A stretch of DNA of 64,000 nucleotides, taken from positions 1,024,678 to 1,088,677 of the forward strand of contig NW_008710536.1 in NCBI RefSeq assembly GCF_000327385.1, in the 5' to 3' direction. The first letter of the stretch is position 1, and every line of letters begins with the position of its first letter. The stretch comes from Lottia gigantea. Its lineage: Eukaryota > Mollusca > Gastropoda > Lottiidae. The translations under genes were made by a program, and so were the position numbers. Shown piece after piece: positions 9,592-21,300 of this stretch. Under the pieces are notes generated by a model, which did no database searches, had not been told where the DNA came from, and worked only from the letters and a program-made list of their open reading frames with translations.

Positions 9592-9816
9592 CTAATTTGT
9601 TCCAAAAATAACTCCTTCTCCTTTATACTTTGAAAGATATATTCCTTCTCCAGTGTGTATATTTTTTAAAAATATTCCATTACCCTTATGTTTGACTTTG
9701 ACTTCTCCCGTGTCAATACTATCTACTAATTTATTTAATCCTTGTTTAACAGTTTTCTTGGTTTCTTCCCCAAATCTTTTTCCAAATTCTTTTATTGTGC
9801 CTATCATTTCTCCCAC
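9592..9816 (-). CDS. Small basic element protein (fossil)
   Basis: Frame of 74 residues, start ATG at 9814-9816, overlapping the downstream end of the 9804-10166 frame by about a dozen bases. The N-terminal half is a charged amphipathic helix (FGKRFGEETKKTVKQGLNK). The C-terminal half is Gly/Lys-rich with repeated GEG motifs (GEGIYLSK, GEGVIF). It lies between the ATPase and a hydrophobic protein, the place where minor core or membrane-active virion proteins sit in related elements. No family is assigned. Confidence 0.45.
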   Translation of the reverse strand: MGEMIGTIKEFGKRFGEETKKTVKQGLNKLVDSIDTGEVKVKHKGNGIFLKNIHTGEGIYLSKYKGEGVIFGTN

Positions 9817-10166
9817 TCCTTGGCTTCCTTTTCCATTATTAAATTATGTCTACGTTCTTCAGCGGCTTTAGCATCAGCTGCTTTCTTTGCGTTGGCAGCT
9901 TTGACTGCGGCAGATATTCCTCCAGTAGCTGCACCCGCCGTTGCAATACAACCAAATATTAAAGGTAAAAGGAAAGGTAAAAATCCACCTTCTTTCGCGT
10001 TCGCGTCAATTCTTTCTAAATCTATATCGTCTCTGACTTGACAATATTTGTATTTATCAATAAGTTTTTTAGTTATGCTGATTTTTTTACCGTTGAAAGT
10101 TATTACAGTTGGAGAAGCTGTTTCAGCAGCTTCTATTATTTTCATAACTAAAGTTTCTGGTTTCAT
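9804..10166 (-). CDS. Membrane-active virion-type protein (fossil)
   Basis: Frame of 120 residues. A glycine/alanine-rich hydrophobic segment, GGFLPFLLPLIFGCIATAGA, occupies about residues 55-75. It is followed by an alanine-rich charged helix (KAANAKKAADAKAAEERR). A hydrophobic helix with an amphipathic tail is the layout of pVI-like or pX-like membrane-disrupting and core proteins in adenovirus relatives and adintoviruses. It is directly downstream of the capsid gene, on the same strand. Confidence 0.5.
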   Translation of the reverse strand: MKPETLVMKIIEAAETASPTVITFNGKKISITKKLIDKYKYCQVRDDIDLERIDANAKEGGFLPFLLPLIFGCIATAGAATGGISAAVKAANAKKAADAKAAEERRHNLIMEKEAKEWEK

Positions 10167-10183
10167 TTTTAAGGGTGTATTTT

Positions 10184-11503
10184 TTACTCAATTCTTATCA
10201 TTCTTCTATCTGCTATTTTAATTAAATGTTTTGCTTCTTCCAATAATAAACAATAACCTGTTACATCTCCTTGTGTGTTTTCAATATGAATATTTATGTT
10301 CACTCCTGTTTTGAAAAGATCTTCTTGGTGAGCTGATAGATCAAAATAGATTGGATGATTAAGTGCAAAATCTACATATTCAAACTGATGTGGATTTCCG
10401 AATAATTCACACATATTTTTATAGTTTCTATACAATTCATTATAATCCTTTGTGGTTGGATAATTATCGTTGTTTAATCTTACTTGAACTTTATGGATTA
10501 AATAATTTTGAGTTTGGTTCATTGCCACTCTAAAGACATTATTGTTATTCGTTTGAGAATCTGGTAAGTTCTTGAAACCAACCATTAAATATCTTGCTGG
10601 TTTAATAGTGTTAGTGATTGACCACGTGGTGGATTCTCCCGTTAAAGTCATGCTATCTACCGTGTTACGATGAAGAAAAGCTATTTCAATATCTTTAGTT
10701 AACGAGTTGAATATTCTCGTTTCTACTTCAATTGATGGTGTTATTACCGGTATGTAAAGTTGGAGATTCGTTATTTCTAATTTTGCATCTGAACTATTCT
10801 CTCCAAAGAATATCTTATCATCGTTGATTTCTCTTTGTAGATGAATTTTATATAGTAACCCTATGGAAACCATTCTGTGTTCCAACAGACCGAATAAAGG
10901 ATATAATTTCCAATTTACGTAATTACCCCACCTATTATTCTAAACAATATTATTGTACTGAAGTACTCGTTTTTCAAATCCATGATTAGCTGCTCGTGCT
11001 ACTCTTTCTATCGTGTTTCGAGCAACTCTATCTAAATCAGCATCATTTGCAACATTTCTTACCGGTTCTTTTAAAACACTTCCATCACCAACATCAGGTA
11101 TCCAACCTGAAACTGAATCGAAATCTTTAGGATATAAAACTGTTTTCAACATTGTGTCGAATTCCCCAGGATATTTAATTGTTTCTATCGGATTTGAACC
11201 AGCTTCCAAAACCATCTCGCTAAATAAAGATGGAAAGAAATTGTTTTCTAACGTTGTATTAGTTTGAGGAACTTGATTCTGAGTTCCATCTTTAATTTTG
11301 AAATCGCATCTGAAATAAGCATCTGAAAGAAGCAACCAATTCGATAATGAATTTATTTCGAAGGTAATTCTACCACCATCATTCAATTGGGATTTAGAAC
11401 CAACAGTCGGTGAGATGATAATATAATCCTCTTTTTTCTTGTTAAACGAATAACGAATCGGATCATATAATCTAAAGATTGGATCTAGTATTTTATTTGC
11501 CAT
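10184..11503 (-). pseudogene. Major capsid protein, double jelly-roll type (fossil)
   Basis: Minus-strand capsid gene beginning at 11503. The N-terminal part (MANKILDPIFRLYDPIRYSF, then DGGRITFEINSLSNWLLLSD and FFPSLFSEMVLEAGSNPIE) is characteristic of hexon-like major capsid proteins of Polintons and adintoviruses. The C-terminal part carries LQLYIPVITP and NYLIHKVQVRLNNDNYPTTK-type strands. The protein would build the icosahedral shell. It is the first gene of the minus-strand virion block. Broken. Confidence 0.75.
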
Positions 11504-11744
11504 TTTTAAGGTTTAAAATTTGAGTAGAAAATTTCCAAAACAAGAGTTATCTCCCTTCTACATTATTTTAAAACCAGATGTTATTTTTATATAAGGCTAT
11601 TTTTAATATGATTTTTTTTGATGGAATGTAGGAAATTGATTGAAGGTGTTTTTTTGGTCTTTTTTAATGTAAGAATTTATGAAATGTAGGATGTTTTGCT
11701 GTAAGCATTTATGAAATGTAGGGAATTTAGGTCTTTTTTTTTGG
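11504..11744. other. Right flank of the fossil element
   Basis: AT-rich non-coding stretch. Between about 11625 and 11740 a phrase close to ATTTATGAAATGTAGG with T-runs recurs two to three times. No clear terminal inverted repeat or target duplication was found, so the exact element end is not fixed. Confidence 0.4.
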
Positions 11745-11819
11745 GAGCTCATAGATTGGTCACATTTTTCCCATGAAATAAAATGGAATGGGGGAAAAAT
11801 GCGACCAATCTATGAGCTC
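11745..11819. repeat. Long hairpin (inverted repeat)
   Basis: Arms at about 11745-11772 and 11791-11819 (GAGCTCATAGATTGGTCACA and its complement, nearly perfect over 28 bp) enclose a short loop. It stands between the fossil element and the duplicated host block that begins near 11829. It may be a small fold-back element or a terminal relic. Confidence 0.7.
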
Positions 11820-11828
11820 ATATACTAC

Positions 11829-12165
11829 TTTTGATCGGTCAAAGGTTGAACAAAAGTTAACGGTAAAGAACATCTCCTTTTGATTAATATGGGTTAATTT
11901 TGAAAATGATGATATGTACATATATACCTGCAGGTTAAATGTTGATCATTTTGATGCAACTGTTGACCTGTTGTATAATTATTGGTACAACTTGCCAAAT
12001 CTGCTTCACAAACCTGACCTAATAGAAAATTATAAACAATACCATTACACGCTACTAGAGAATATAGGCATATAGATTCAAATCTATGTGATTCACTAGG
12101 TAAGACACTATAGCTTGGGGTTGTGCATTAAATTAAACGTTTTTCAAGTACTCAAGTACTCAAGT
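11829..12165. repeat. Duplicated host block, left copy
   Basis: About 337 bp closely matching 15118-15456 in the same orientation, including intron flanks and a whole coding exon of the cysteine-rich gene (11928-12018). Only scattered base changes and a small indel separate the two, so the duplication is recent or has been homogenised. The left breakpoint lies just past the hairpin at 11745-11819. Confidence 0.9.
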
Positions 12166-15100
12166 ACAAGTGTTTATTTATCAACCAAAAGCTTCTTTAT
12201 TATGTATAGGGTATTGTTATGTTTGTACAATATATATACAATTTCCACATATTTCATTCAATTGTTATTAAACGTCAATTTGTCTACTGAAGTCGAAAGG
12301 TCGAAAGTGGACGAGAAACGAAGAGTTGATTGGACATTTCTTGATTGTTTTTTGATGAAACTGTAACTCTGAAATCTTTCATTTCTTCTCCGTCTTTCAA
12401 ATTTCTTTCAAAATAAAAGAAAACTGACAAAGTTGTTAATCTAATTTTAAAAATCGTTGAATTTAAACCATTTAATCGAATCTAATTTGAAATTTGGTCC
12501 AAATATATTTTCTCCCGAACGGTTCAGTCCAACGAAATTCATGACAAAATGACATTATATAATCCTTTCTAGATAAGAACCTTCAATTCCGGGTTCCATT
12601 TCCGACAAAATGTCATGATCAAAATTCATGGGTGCCAAGATACAGATCTAGAAATGCATCTACGACAGAAATTCGTAGTATGATTTTTTTTAATACGGAG
12701 GCTGATGGCTTATATATCGATAAATACTGAAATGTGTGGTAATTGTCCAGTAAGTATATATAGTAGTTAATATCTTTAAATAAATCTCTTGACTAAAAGT
12801 GAACCGGCAAACAGTAAAGTCATGAATGACCATGGTTTTACATCCCCAACTGAAAAATAAAGCGTAAGTATTAGCCGAAATCACTGTACTTGTACTACGG
12901 CGGAGAACCTGGCCTAATTTTGACCCTCAGATTATAATTACAAAGTATGCAGTCTTCATTTAAGCTATCCCTATTACTTTTCAGAATCAAAATGCGACAT
13001 CCGGTTCTCTTACAATTTAATGTAAGGAATTATATTCTCACCCAGAAATTAATCGGACATCAATGGTCATAACTTAAGAAAATTTTATTGACTAACTATT
13101 GACCAATGTCTGATATGAAAATCTTACCTCCTCCACAGTGTTCAGTTATTTTTGGTGCAATTGGTTTCAACAAAGTCTCTACATTTGTCTTTTCTTGAGA
13201 TGTACAAAATACTTCAGAGTCATGTAAACAATCTTCATAACCTTTATCAGCTCTGTAATAATACCAGTAGATATTAGCGACCACTGAACGTCATGGCAAA
13301 GTCCCATGGTGGACTTTCCAGTGAGAAAACTGGGAAAAAGGAGGAACCCAAATCTTATTTAAATCATATTACTTTTTTAATTCTGATATTTTTGATGTTT
13401 ATTGTAATATGGGTGGGGGCTCAAAACAATCGAAAAACCGATGGTGACATTAAGAAATTAAAAACATTTCTGAAACGTTTGAACTTTGAAGACTACTTAC
13501 GTGCATTGTGTATCTAAAGTTTTGGCTGCCTGAATAGATGTATTCCAGTTGGCCGTACATTCTATTAATTTTGGTGAACATCCCTGACCTGTAGATTAAA
13601 ATATAATATAATATAGTTAGTCAAATATATTAAATCTACCACTACCGTATATATTCTCTTCACAAAATATTAAGTATATATATATATATATAATCGATTT
13701 TAGGAAAACTTAGGACGAATCTAAACACGCTTCAAACTAATACTGAATAATACCTTTGCAGTTGTCAGTTAATCTTTTGGTAGCTGGTGTGACCATAGCA
13801 TCTATTGCTGCCTTTTGAGGGGGTGTACATTCAGCTTCAATGTCTTGTAAACATATAATGAGACCCATGTCACTCCTTTAAAACAAATATTGAACAAATA
13901 TTGTTATTCGTCGATATCGAAAATAGCTTGCCTGGCATTTTCCCATGGTAGCATTTCAAGTTTGTTGTCCCAAGAATATCAACTCGACCAAAAAGTACGA
14001 AAAGGATTAAAAAAAACACCAATTGAATTAGGTTTGATAAAGCTACAAACTGGGCATTATCGCCTTTTACCAATTGTGAAGTTTGCAAACGATTACCAGG
14101 TTCCATTAAATTCGTTCTCGCTCCAATTTGATGTTGTAAATAATGTTGAGGACAGCTACGAACGTTAAAATTAAGCCAGTTCTACTGTCGTCAAATTTCA
14201 AATTCGCCAACACACTGATACTTACACACATGTCAGCTGTTTATTGTTTGATCCTACAGCACCATTTAAGAGTTGACTCCAAAGGTCATTACAGTTAGTG
14301 GCTTGCACCTGACAATCTTCACCTATGCAAGAAACAGATATATGGTTTGGAATTTGAGACCACTTTTTAAGACAATACATTTCGGAGAAGTTAAACCCTC
14401 CCACCCTTTAAATGTATATTCAGAATTCAGTCGTTATGTAAGCTTATTTGCTTTTAGTTTCGCCACTCATTCCAGATTTAACGACAATTAACTTAATATG
14501 TGTCATCCATTCAACCAATCTAAATCAATCCAGAGCAAAATAGCCCATATGAGACCGTCAACGTGTAATGGTTAATTACGCCATTGGATGAAAGTTAAAT
14601 TTTGAGAGAGTAAAGGAACCCACAGAAAAGAGGATAGAAACAAATTATCTCTGTTAATATTATACTAACCTTTGCAAGCTTGAGAGACTTTTGGTCTAAT
14701 TTGTTGTAATGTGGCTGTAATTTGAGCTTGTTGTTCTGGTTTACATGTTGACTGAATGTTACTTAAACATACTTCAAATTGAGCGGCGTCCCTTAAAGAA
14801 AGGTAAGATTCATATCAACGGGCCAGCTCTATTATGCTATTTGGCTTGTACAATTCCTGAAATGTTAAAATATGGATCCCCGAAACTCACTTAAAGGGAC
14901 AGATGCGCCATTTTTGGGCCAATTGTCCCTTGGTCTTAGCATTTTGTTTTAGTTAAACCGATCAGTAATAGTGTTCACAGCTCACCGTCAAAATTTGATC
15001 CTTCAAATCCATGTTTCCAGAATTATCCGCGTTTGAATGTTAACATGACGACGAATATAGATATAGTCAATGTAAGAATCACTAGAGCATGCGTCTATTG

Positions 15101-18100
15101 AACTTCTGGGAACGTTTTTGATCGGTCAGAGGTTGAACAAAAGTTAACGGTTCTGTGTAAAGAACATCTCCTTTTGATTAATATGATTTAATTTTGAAAA
15201 TGATGATATGTACATATATACCTGCAGATTAAATGTTGATCATTTTGATGCAACTGTTGACCTGTTGTATAATTATTGGTACAACTTGCCAAATCTGCTT
15301 CACAAACCTGACCTAATAGAAAATTATAAACAATACCATTACACGCTACTAGAGAATATTGGCATATAGATTCAAATCTATGTGATTCACTAGGTAAGAC
15401 ACTATAGCTTGGGGTTGTGCATTAAATTAAATGTTTTTCAAGTACTCAAGTACACCAAATTCTCCATTTTCTAACAGGCCAGATTATACATGACGTATGA
15501 TGGCTCAAATTTTACATTTTCTTAATGGCCAGATTCTACATGTGTGTGATAGCTCAAATTCTACATTTTCTTAAAGGCAAATTCTACATGACGTATGGTA
15601 GCTCAAATTCTACATTTTCTTAATGGCCAGATTCTACATGTCTGTAATAGCTCAAATTCTACATTTTCTCCACGGCCAGTTTCTACATGTGTGTGAAAGC
15701 TCAAATTCTACATTTTCTTCAAGGCAAATTCAACATGTGTGGGATAGCTCAAATTCTACATTTTCTTAAAGGCAAATTCTACATGTGTGTGATAGCTCAA
15801 ATTCTACATTTTCTTAAAGACAAATTCTACATGTGTGTGATAGCTCAAATTCTACATTTTCTTAAAGGCAAATTCTACATGTGTGGGATAGCTCAAATTC
15901 TACATTTTCTTAAAGGCAAATTCAACATGTGTGGGATAGCTCAAATTCTACATTTTCTTAAAGGCAAATTCAACATGTGTGGGATAGCTCAAATTCTACA
16001 TTTTCTTAAAGGCAAATTCAACATGTGTGTGATAGCTCAAATTCTACATTTTCTTAAAGGCAAATTCAACATGTGTGTGATAGATCAAATTCTAAATTTT
16101 CTTACAGGCAAATTCTATATGTGTGGAATAGCTCAAATTCTACATTTTCTTAAAGACCAGATTCGACATGTCTGTAATAGCTCAAATTCTACATTTTCTC
16201 CAAGGCCAGTTTCTACATGTGTGTGATAGCTCAAATTCTACATTTTCTTAAAGTCAAATTCTACATGTGTGTGATAGATCAAATTCTAAATTTTCTTAAA
16301 GTCAAATTCTACATGTGTGTGATAGATCAAATTCTAAATTTTCTTAAATGGATTATAAAGAGGTTTTCTAAAAAATGTATGTATAACGGGAACACCATTC
16401 CAATTTTCGATTAGACATCTGTGGTTCCAAATTTTACTTGATGTTTCTTCTCATATGCATTTTACTCTGTGCCTTTGTCTTTCTGATCTGTTCACTTTGT
16501 GGCTGATTTCACATGAACTTTCAGGAGTGTATATTTATTCTGTATCATATACTTTTGATAATCATCATTGTAGTTCTGATTATTGCTATATTGTATTGTT
16601 CTCGTAATTCCACCATAGAACTGTATGATTCCACTAAAACTTAACGTTTGATGACGTCACAATTCGCAAAATACGCTGTATCATAGAAGGACTTTCGCAA
16701 TTAGTGCCGTCATCAAACGCTTAGTTCTAGTGGAATTGCATTGATTTTTAGAACAAAAAAGATATAACTTACCTGGGCAAGCCTGAATAAGCGTTGGTAA
16801 AACGTTATCATTTAAAGCCGTATCTAGAGCACTTCTGTCAGAACCAGTGCAAAAGGCATCACATAATTTTAAACAGTCATACTCCACTATCAAGGCACTA
16901 GACAATAAAAATGAGTATCAGATCATTAGTACTATTTTGAGTTACCGACGAATGTGCAAAGAGATCACAATTTCAGATTTTGTTTTATCATATTTTTAGT
17001 CTATACATTGTAATCTAAATATTATTTTTTTACCGAAGGCCCGTCCCAATGTCAAAGAGGTTATCTTTAACCAATCAAAGTGTGTCGTGTAAAACACGTT
17101 TCTTGACAAAATAAGGAATTCTGGAATTTTTTTTAAGGTGGTTTTATGATTTTTTTCATCCTTATCTCTTTAACGTATCATAAATCGTGCTAATTAAACG
17201 ATTAGCTTTGGGTCGTAGTATCTGCTTGCTGTTGAAGAAGAGCACGATAACTGTACCAAAAATTCGTTTATTTATATATTTATATAAAACTTACTCGCAT
17301 AAAGCTTGTTGATTTGTTTTGTCTATTGTTGATGTAGTTGCTTTATAAGCATCCGCACATTTTGTTACTTCTGTAGTGCAATCTGGTACAGCCAAAACCC
17401 CTCCTGTTACAATAGCTACAAAAGAAATGTGTTATGAATGGTAATTGAGATACTGTCATGGACGGTTAATGATTCTGACATTTTGATTTCGAATGTTTCT
17501 GAAGTCTGGGAGATTCTGACGTTTTGATTTGGAAGGGTGATGATATTGACATTTGGGGGCTGATGATTTTGAAGTTCATGATTTTGTCATTTATATTGAA
17601 GGCTGGTGATTCTGACATTTTGATTTCGAATGTTTCTGAAGTCTGGGGGATTCGGACGTTTTGATTTGGAAGGGTGATGATATTGACATTTGGGGGCTGA
17701 TGATTTTGACATTTATATTGAAGGCTGGTGATTCTGACATTTTGATAACACTGACATCGAAGTCGGGTGGTTTTAAATGTCATTGTAACAACTTGATTTT
17801 CCTCACAGGTTCCATGACATTTAATTTGAATGATTCTTCAATGATTCTTACATAGTGATTTCAAATGCCAATGATCCTCATACAATTACTTAAAAGAACG
17901 CCTATCATTCTGACATGTTGATTTCGGATGCCAGTGATGCTTTCAAGATGATTTTTGAAGGTAAATGATTTTTATTTTACTAAGGAAGGGTATTGATTCT
18001 AACTTATGAATTTTGATCACCGATAATTCTGAATGAAAATGATTTTGAATTATGCCACTTCGGAAGACTTACGAGACACTGTGCTCTTGAACCTCAAGTT

Positions 18101-18372
18101 TAGCAATTCTATAACAATCTCTTAGCCACCCTTGCTCTCATCATCCAGTCAAGCTAGGTGAATTAGAAAAGCTAGGTTGATAATAAAACTAGGTGAATCA
18201 GACAATCTAGGTTGACTAATACAGCTAAGTGGATAATCCTTATTTATCTCAGAACAAATCACAAAGGACATGCAGGTAAGTAAAATCTTTATCATGAACA
18301 TTCAATTTAAAAATAAAAAAAATAAAAATATAATTTACCTCCTAAAGCGGCAACCAATAATAAAAGATTCAT
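11894..18372 (-). CDS. Secreted modular cysteine-rich protein, ten coding exons
   Basis: Exons with GT-AG borders and fitting phases: 18339-18372, 17295-17415, 16773-16897, 15222-15312, 14670-14791, 14226-14322, 13754-13872, 13501-13588, 13128-13252, 11928-12018. Exon 1 (MNLLLLLVAALG) and the start of exon 2 (to VLAVPDC) form a signal peptide. After that, exons of type A (about 30 residues, Cys-x5/6-Cys-x18/20-Cys; exons 2, 4, 6, 8, 10) alternate with type B (about 41 residues, mostly Cys-x7-Cys-x22/24-Cys; exons 3, 5, 7, 9). This gives about 4.5 six-cysteine modules. Exon 10 is a copy of exon 4. Without splicing at its donor it reads to a stop at 11894, giving 348 residues. With splicing, the next exon would lie across or beyond the fossil element. 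A TATA-like TGATAAATAG lies at 18441-18450. I recognise no named family. It is likely extracellular and disulphide-bonded. Confidence 0.75.
12166..13095. other. Intron 9 of the cysteine-rich gene
   Basis: No further exon of type A or B is visible here. The stretch holds a short CAAGTACT tandem near 12150-12170 and otherwise unremarkable AT-rich sequence. Confidence 0.4.
15118..15456. repeat. Duplicated host block, right copy
   Basis: Partner of 11829-12165. It contains coding exon 4 (15222-15312) of the cysteine-rich gene. Its right border passes into the 48-bp minisatellite. Homology ends near the short CAAGTACT repeats, which may have mediated the exchange. Confidence 0.9.
15470..16350. 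repeat. 48-bp minisatellite in an intron
   Basis: About 18 copies of a 48-bp unit (core GATAGCTCAAATTCTACATT TTCTTAAAGGC, then a variable AAATTCTACATGTGTGT end). Because 48 is a multiple of three, the array reads as an open frame of 16-residue repeats on the plus strand. This is a by-product of the repeat and not a gene. It lies in intron 3 of the cysteine-rich gene (between exons 4 and 3), next to the duplicated block. Confidence 0.9.
16346..16740. repeat. Fold-back element fragment (GGATTATAAAGAGGTTTTCT family)
   Basis: The left end matches the element end GGATTATAAAGAGGTTTTCT (16349-16368), followed by the CCATTCCAATTTTC block shared with other copies. At 16630-16735 an inverted pair, around AACGTTTGATGACGTCA and its complement, forms the central fold-back part. 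The copy is interrupted by unrelated sequence at 16430-16600. Confidence 0.6.
17468..17740. repeat. Tandem pair of about 120-137 bp in intron 1
   Basis: Two consecutive copies beginning GATTCTGACATTTTGATTTC (17471 and 17608) with a few changes and a short deletion in the second. More diverged short units of the same style continue to about 18060. From 18120 to 18240 a 20-bp-scale repeat of AGCTAGGTTGA-type words follows. No coding meaning is seen. Confidence 0.8.
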
Positions 18373-21300
18373 TTTGAAAAGCTAAAAAATATATGACTGC
18401 AGTTGGAGGACGATTGAAAGAAAACTGAATAGGATCTTATCTATTTATCAATTATCATAGAGCAGAGTCCATTCCCATCCCCTTATCTTGATTTGCTATC
18501 ACACAAAAGACCTATTTTAATATTGAGATTATATTCCAGGTATGCGTCATTGTCCTTTGTTTCATCATCGAAACCCTTCTGAAACACAGTGGCAGCGACA
18601 GCCTCCCGAGACTGGGGGAATCATTAGCGGTCCATGACGGTATCTCAGTTACCCTTCATAACACATCTCTTTTGTAGCTATTATAACAGGGGATGTTTTA
18701 GCTGTACCAGATTGCACTACAGAAGTAATGGGAGGCAGAATTAATAGGAGGGGGCAACTGTTGAGGAAGAGATTCAAAATGCATCAGTTCTTTGGTGCGC
18801 AAAGGCACATGTCTTCTTGGAGCGTCTGATAACGTTCTCTTTCTAGAACATTTTTGAAAATTAGAATTAGTTTGAACAGATATTTTGGGGTAAATTCGTG
18901 TAAGAATTGTATCTTTTTGTATCTCCCAACCCCTGGCTGAGACAGGATTGGGTCGAAAGTCTATGTTGACGAATGTTTAAGAGACCAGTCTTTACACCCT
19001 GACTGAAATGAAATGAAATGGAGTGTTACGTCTTACTTTTCTGCACCACGAAGTGGCTATATTAAAAATAAAAGCTAATAAAAAACGAATCGAAAGTTTG
19101 GTATCATTTTAATTAAACTACAGTCATCATCCATAATCTGACAAGAATCCATACTGGATCAAGTTCAATCAAATTTCAATCCAGATTCAGTATTAACAGA
19201 GCATTTGATTGGTTCATTTTTTTCATTACTTAAACATAAATCAAAAAACTAGAAAATATGGATAACGGGCCATGGCTATTTCGCATGCACGATTTTCATT
19301 AACTCGTAGATGAACATGACTTCGAATGGTCATTCTGAAAAGTGACACGGATACCTGCAATTGAGATATAAGACTTAAAGCTTAAAGCCCTATAATTATG
19401 TATTGGGAAAATAACCTCCATGTTAAAGTCTAGCCGCCACGATGAGTATTTTATATTGAAAATGCATGTCGTTAACATGAAATAATCTCTTGACAGTTAC
19501 GTTATATGTTGTCTGTATGTGGAATTGAGACCTTTACGGAAATAACGCTTTTAATGTTTGATGTATCCTACAATAAAATTTGGTCTCTCTAACGTCAGTA
19601 GGCTTGTCATATGACTTATCAATCTAGTTTCAAGATAACCCTGTTTGATATGGTATGATAATTAATTATCGGGTTTAATAATTGTTCTTTCTATTTTTTT
19701 TCCTAATTGCCCTACATTACAGTTCATATAAAATTGTTGTAAGATTGCAGAGTGCAGCAGTCCTTAACGTAAAAACAATATGAAATGGATTTTTCATCCT
19801 ACTACTAACTGTCCGTCCTACGCTGGTGAAGTCGAAAAAATTAGGTCTAGTCAATGGTCGTATGAAAAGAAAAAGATGTACAATTAGGTCTACAATTACC
19901 ACAAAATCAGTGACGCATTATAAGGCCTACTCCATTAGATGTCAATGGGGGCTTACTGCTTTCGAGTTACAATCTAGGCCTTCTTTCTATTCAGGCATTA
20001 TAAGCTTATGCCTCAAAATTCTATTTGCAAATTTTCACCATGCCAAGGTATTACGAACTTTGTCTTATACCTTTGACACCATTAGTCACGTTTCTTATAT
20101 ATTTTCATTTTCATTTTCTGCTGTAGACTAAATCAAAACACTGAAGATGTTTAGGACGAGACACAACACATGCAAGAATGGACAGCCGTGTCATTTATAG
20201 TCTTCTGTCGCGGGCTTTGATTGGTTGTATTCGTTAGCGTATAATCGAATAAAATCACAAACTTCCTTTGTCACAATTGTGCCTAGTGATGTCAAGGTAT
20301 TAGACATAGTTTGTAATACCTAAAAATTCGTGAAAATTGGAAAGAAATAACTCTCTGATGATAGTCGAGTTATTTTTTTTCGGCTGTTAAAAGTTGTTCA
20401 AGTCCCTGTGATATAGTCAAAGGGAAATAACTTGTTTTTAAAGATGGTGGACAATTTCAGAAAAAAGGTAAACAAAGAAAGTTTTAAGTCGAAATGGGGC
20501 TTATAGGGCTTCAAACACTTGAATAAATCTAGAACAACGTGGAAAATTTATGATTAATGACATAAACTTTGTCCATGGAAAGGTCAATACCACTAAAATT
20601 GCTACAATTTGCTTTCGGTTGGCCTCGTATAGTTTAATTTAGAACTCTCGGAAATGAGATAGGTCTATATCAATATCCATCGGACACAAGGTGGGAACTG
20701 GCTTATTCTTACATATATAATTTTTGGTCTTCTTCGTTTATTAATATGATGGCTAGATAGTAATGATATATAAAATGTCATTAAGCTATTAGAAGTATAA
20801 ATCCAATTTCCTGAAAATTTCATTAGGCTAATAAGATCAAAAGAGGCTAGATCAACTTATCATCGTCAAACTTAATAGATCTAATGGAGGTTTCGTTTGA
20901 GATGGGGTTATCAAAATATTTGTGTAGATTATTATAATGTCTTTATTGGCCTATAAACACAGAGAATAAGTACTGGTACCTTGTTAAAAAAGACATTTCA
21001 TTTTAATCATACTGATATGTACCGATTTTAGGCATTACAGAAGCACACTGGAGTCAGAATTTTTCCTACCTGGGTAATACTGAGCCTACTGGTATTTACT
21101 TGTTGATTATTAGTTTCTCTTGTTTAATTTTCCTGTTGAACGTGATTTACGTTATTGTCTTTTGAATTGTAGATGGCTTGTAAAAATTAAGAATGCCAAA
21201 ATACAGAAAATTGGCCTATCCATTTAAATCTTTTGGATGAGAAAAAGCATTAAAATTTGATGCAAGAAAGAGGAACTGAAATGCATCGATTTAAACACAA

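Larger units (their letters stand above)
5746..11744. mobile_element. Fossil Polinton/adintovirus-type element, copy B
   Basis: A second Polinton/adintovirus-type segment. A plus-strand family-B polymerase part runs toward a block of minus-strand virion genes: penton-like protein, unknown protein, packaging ATPase, two small proteins and major capsid protein. Its polymerase overlaps in protein content with the left end of copy A but differs at several residues, so these are two copies and not one gene cut in half. The element is broken, with several interruptions. No long terminal inverted repeat was recognised at the right side, so the end at about 11.5 to 11.74 kb is approximate. Confidence 0.8.

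Noticed and set aside
13293-13517. 74-codon plus-strand frame with a membrane-like segment
   Set aside because: It lies in an intron opposite to the cysteine-rich gene and overlaps the edge of one of its exons. No family features.
15687-16414. Long plus-strand open frames with 16-residue repeats
   Set aside because: They arise only because the 48-bp minisatellite unit is a multiple of three. There are no splice sites, start context or domain.
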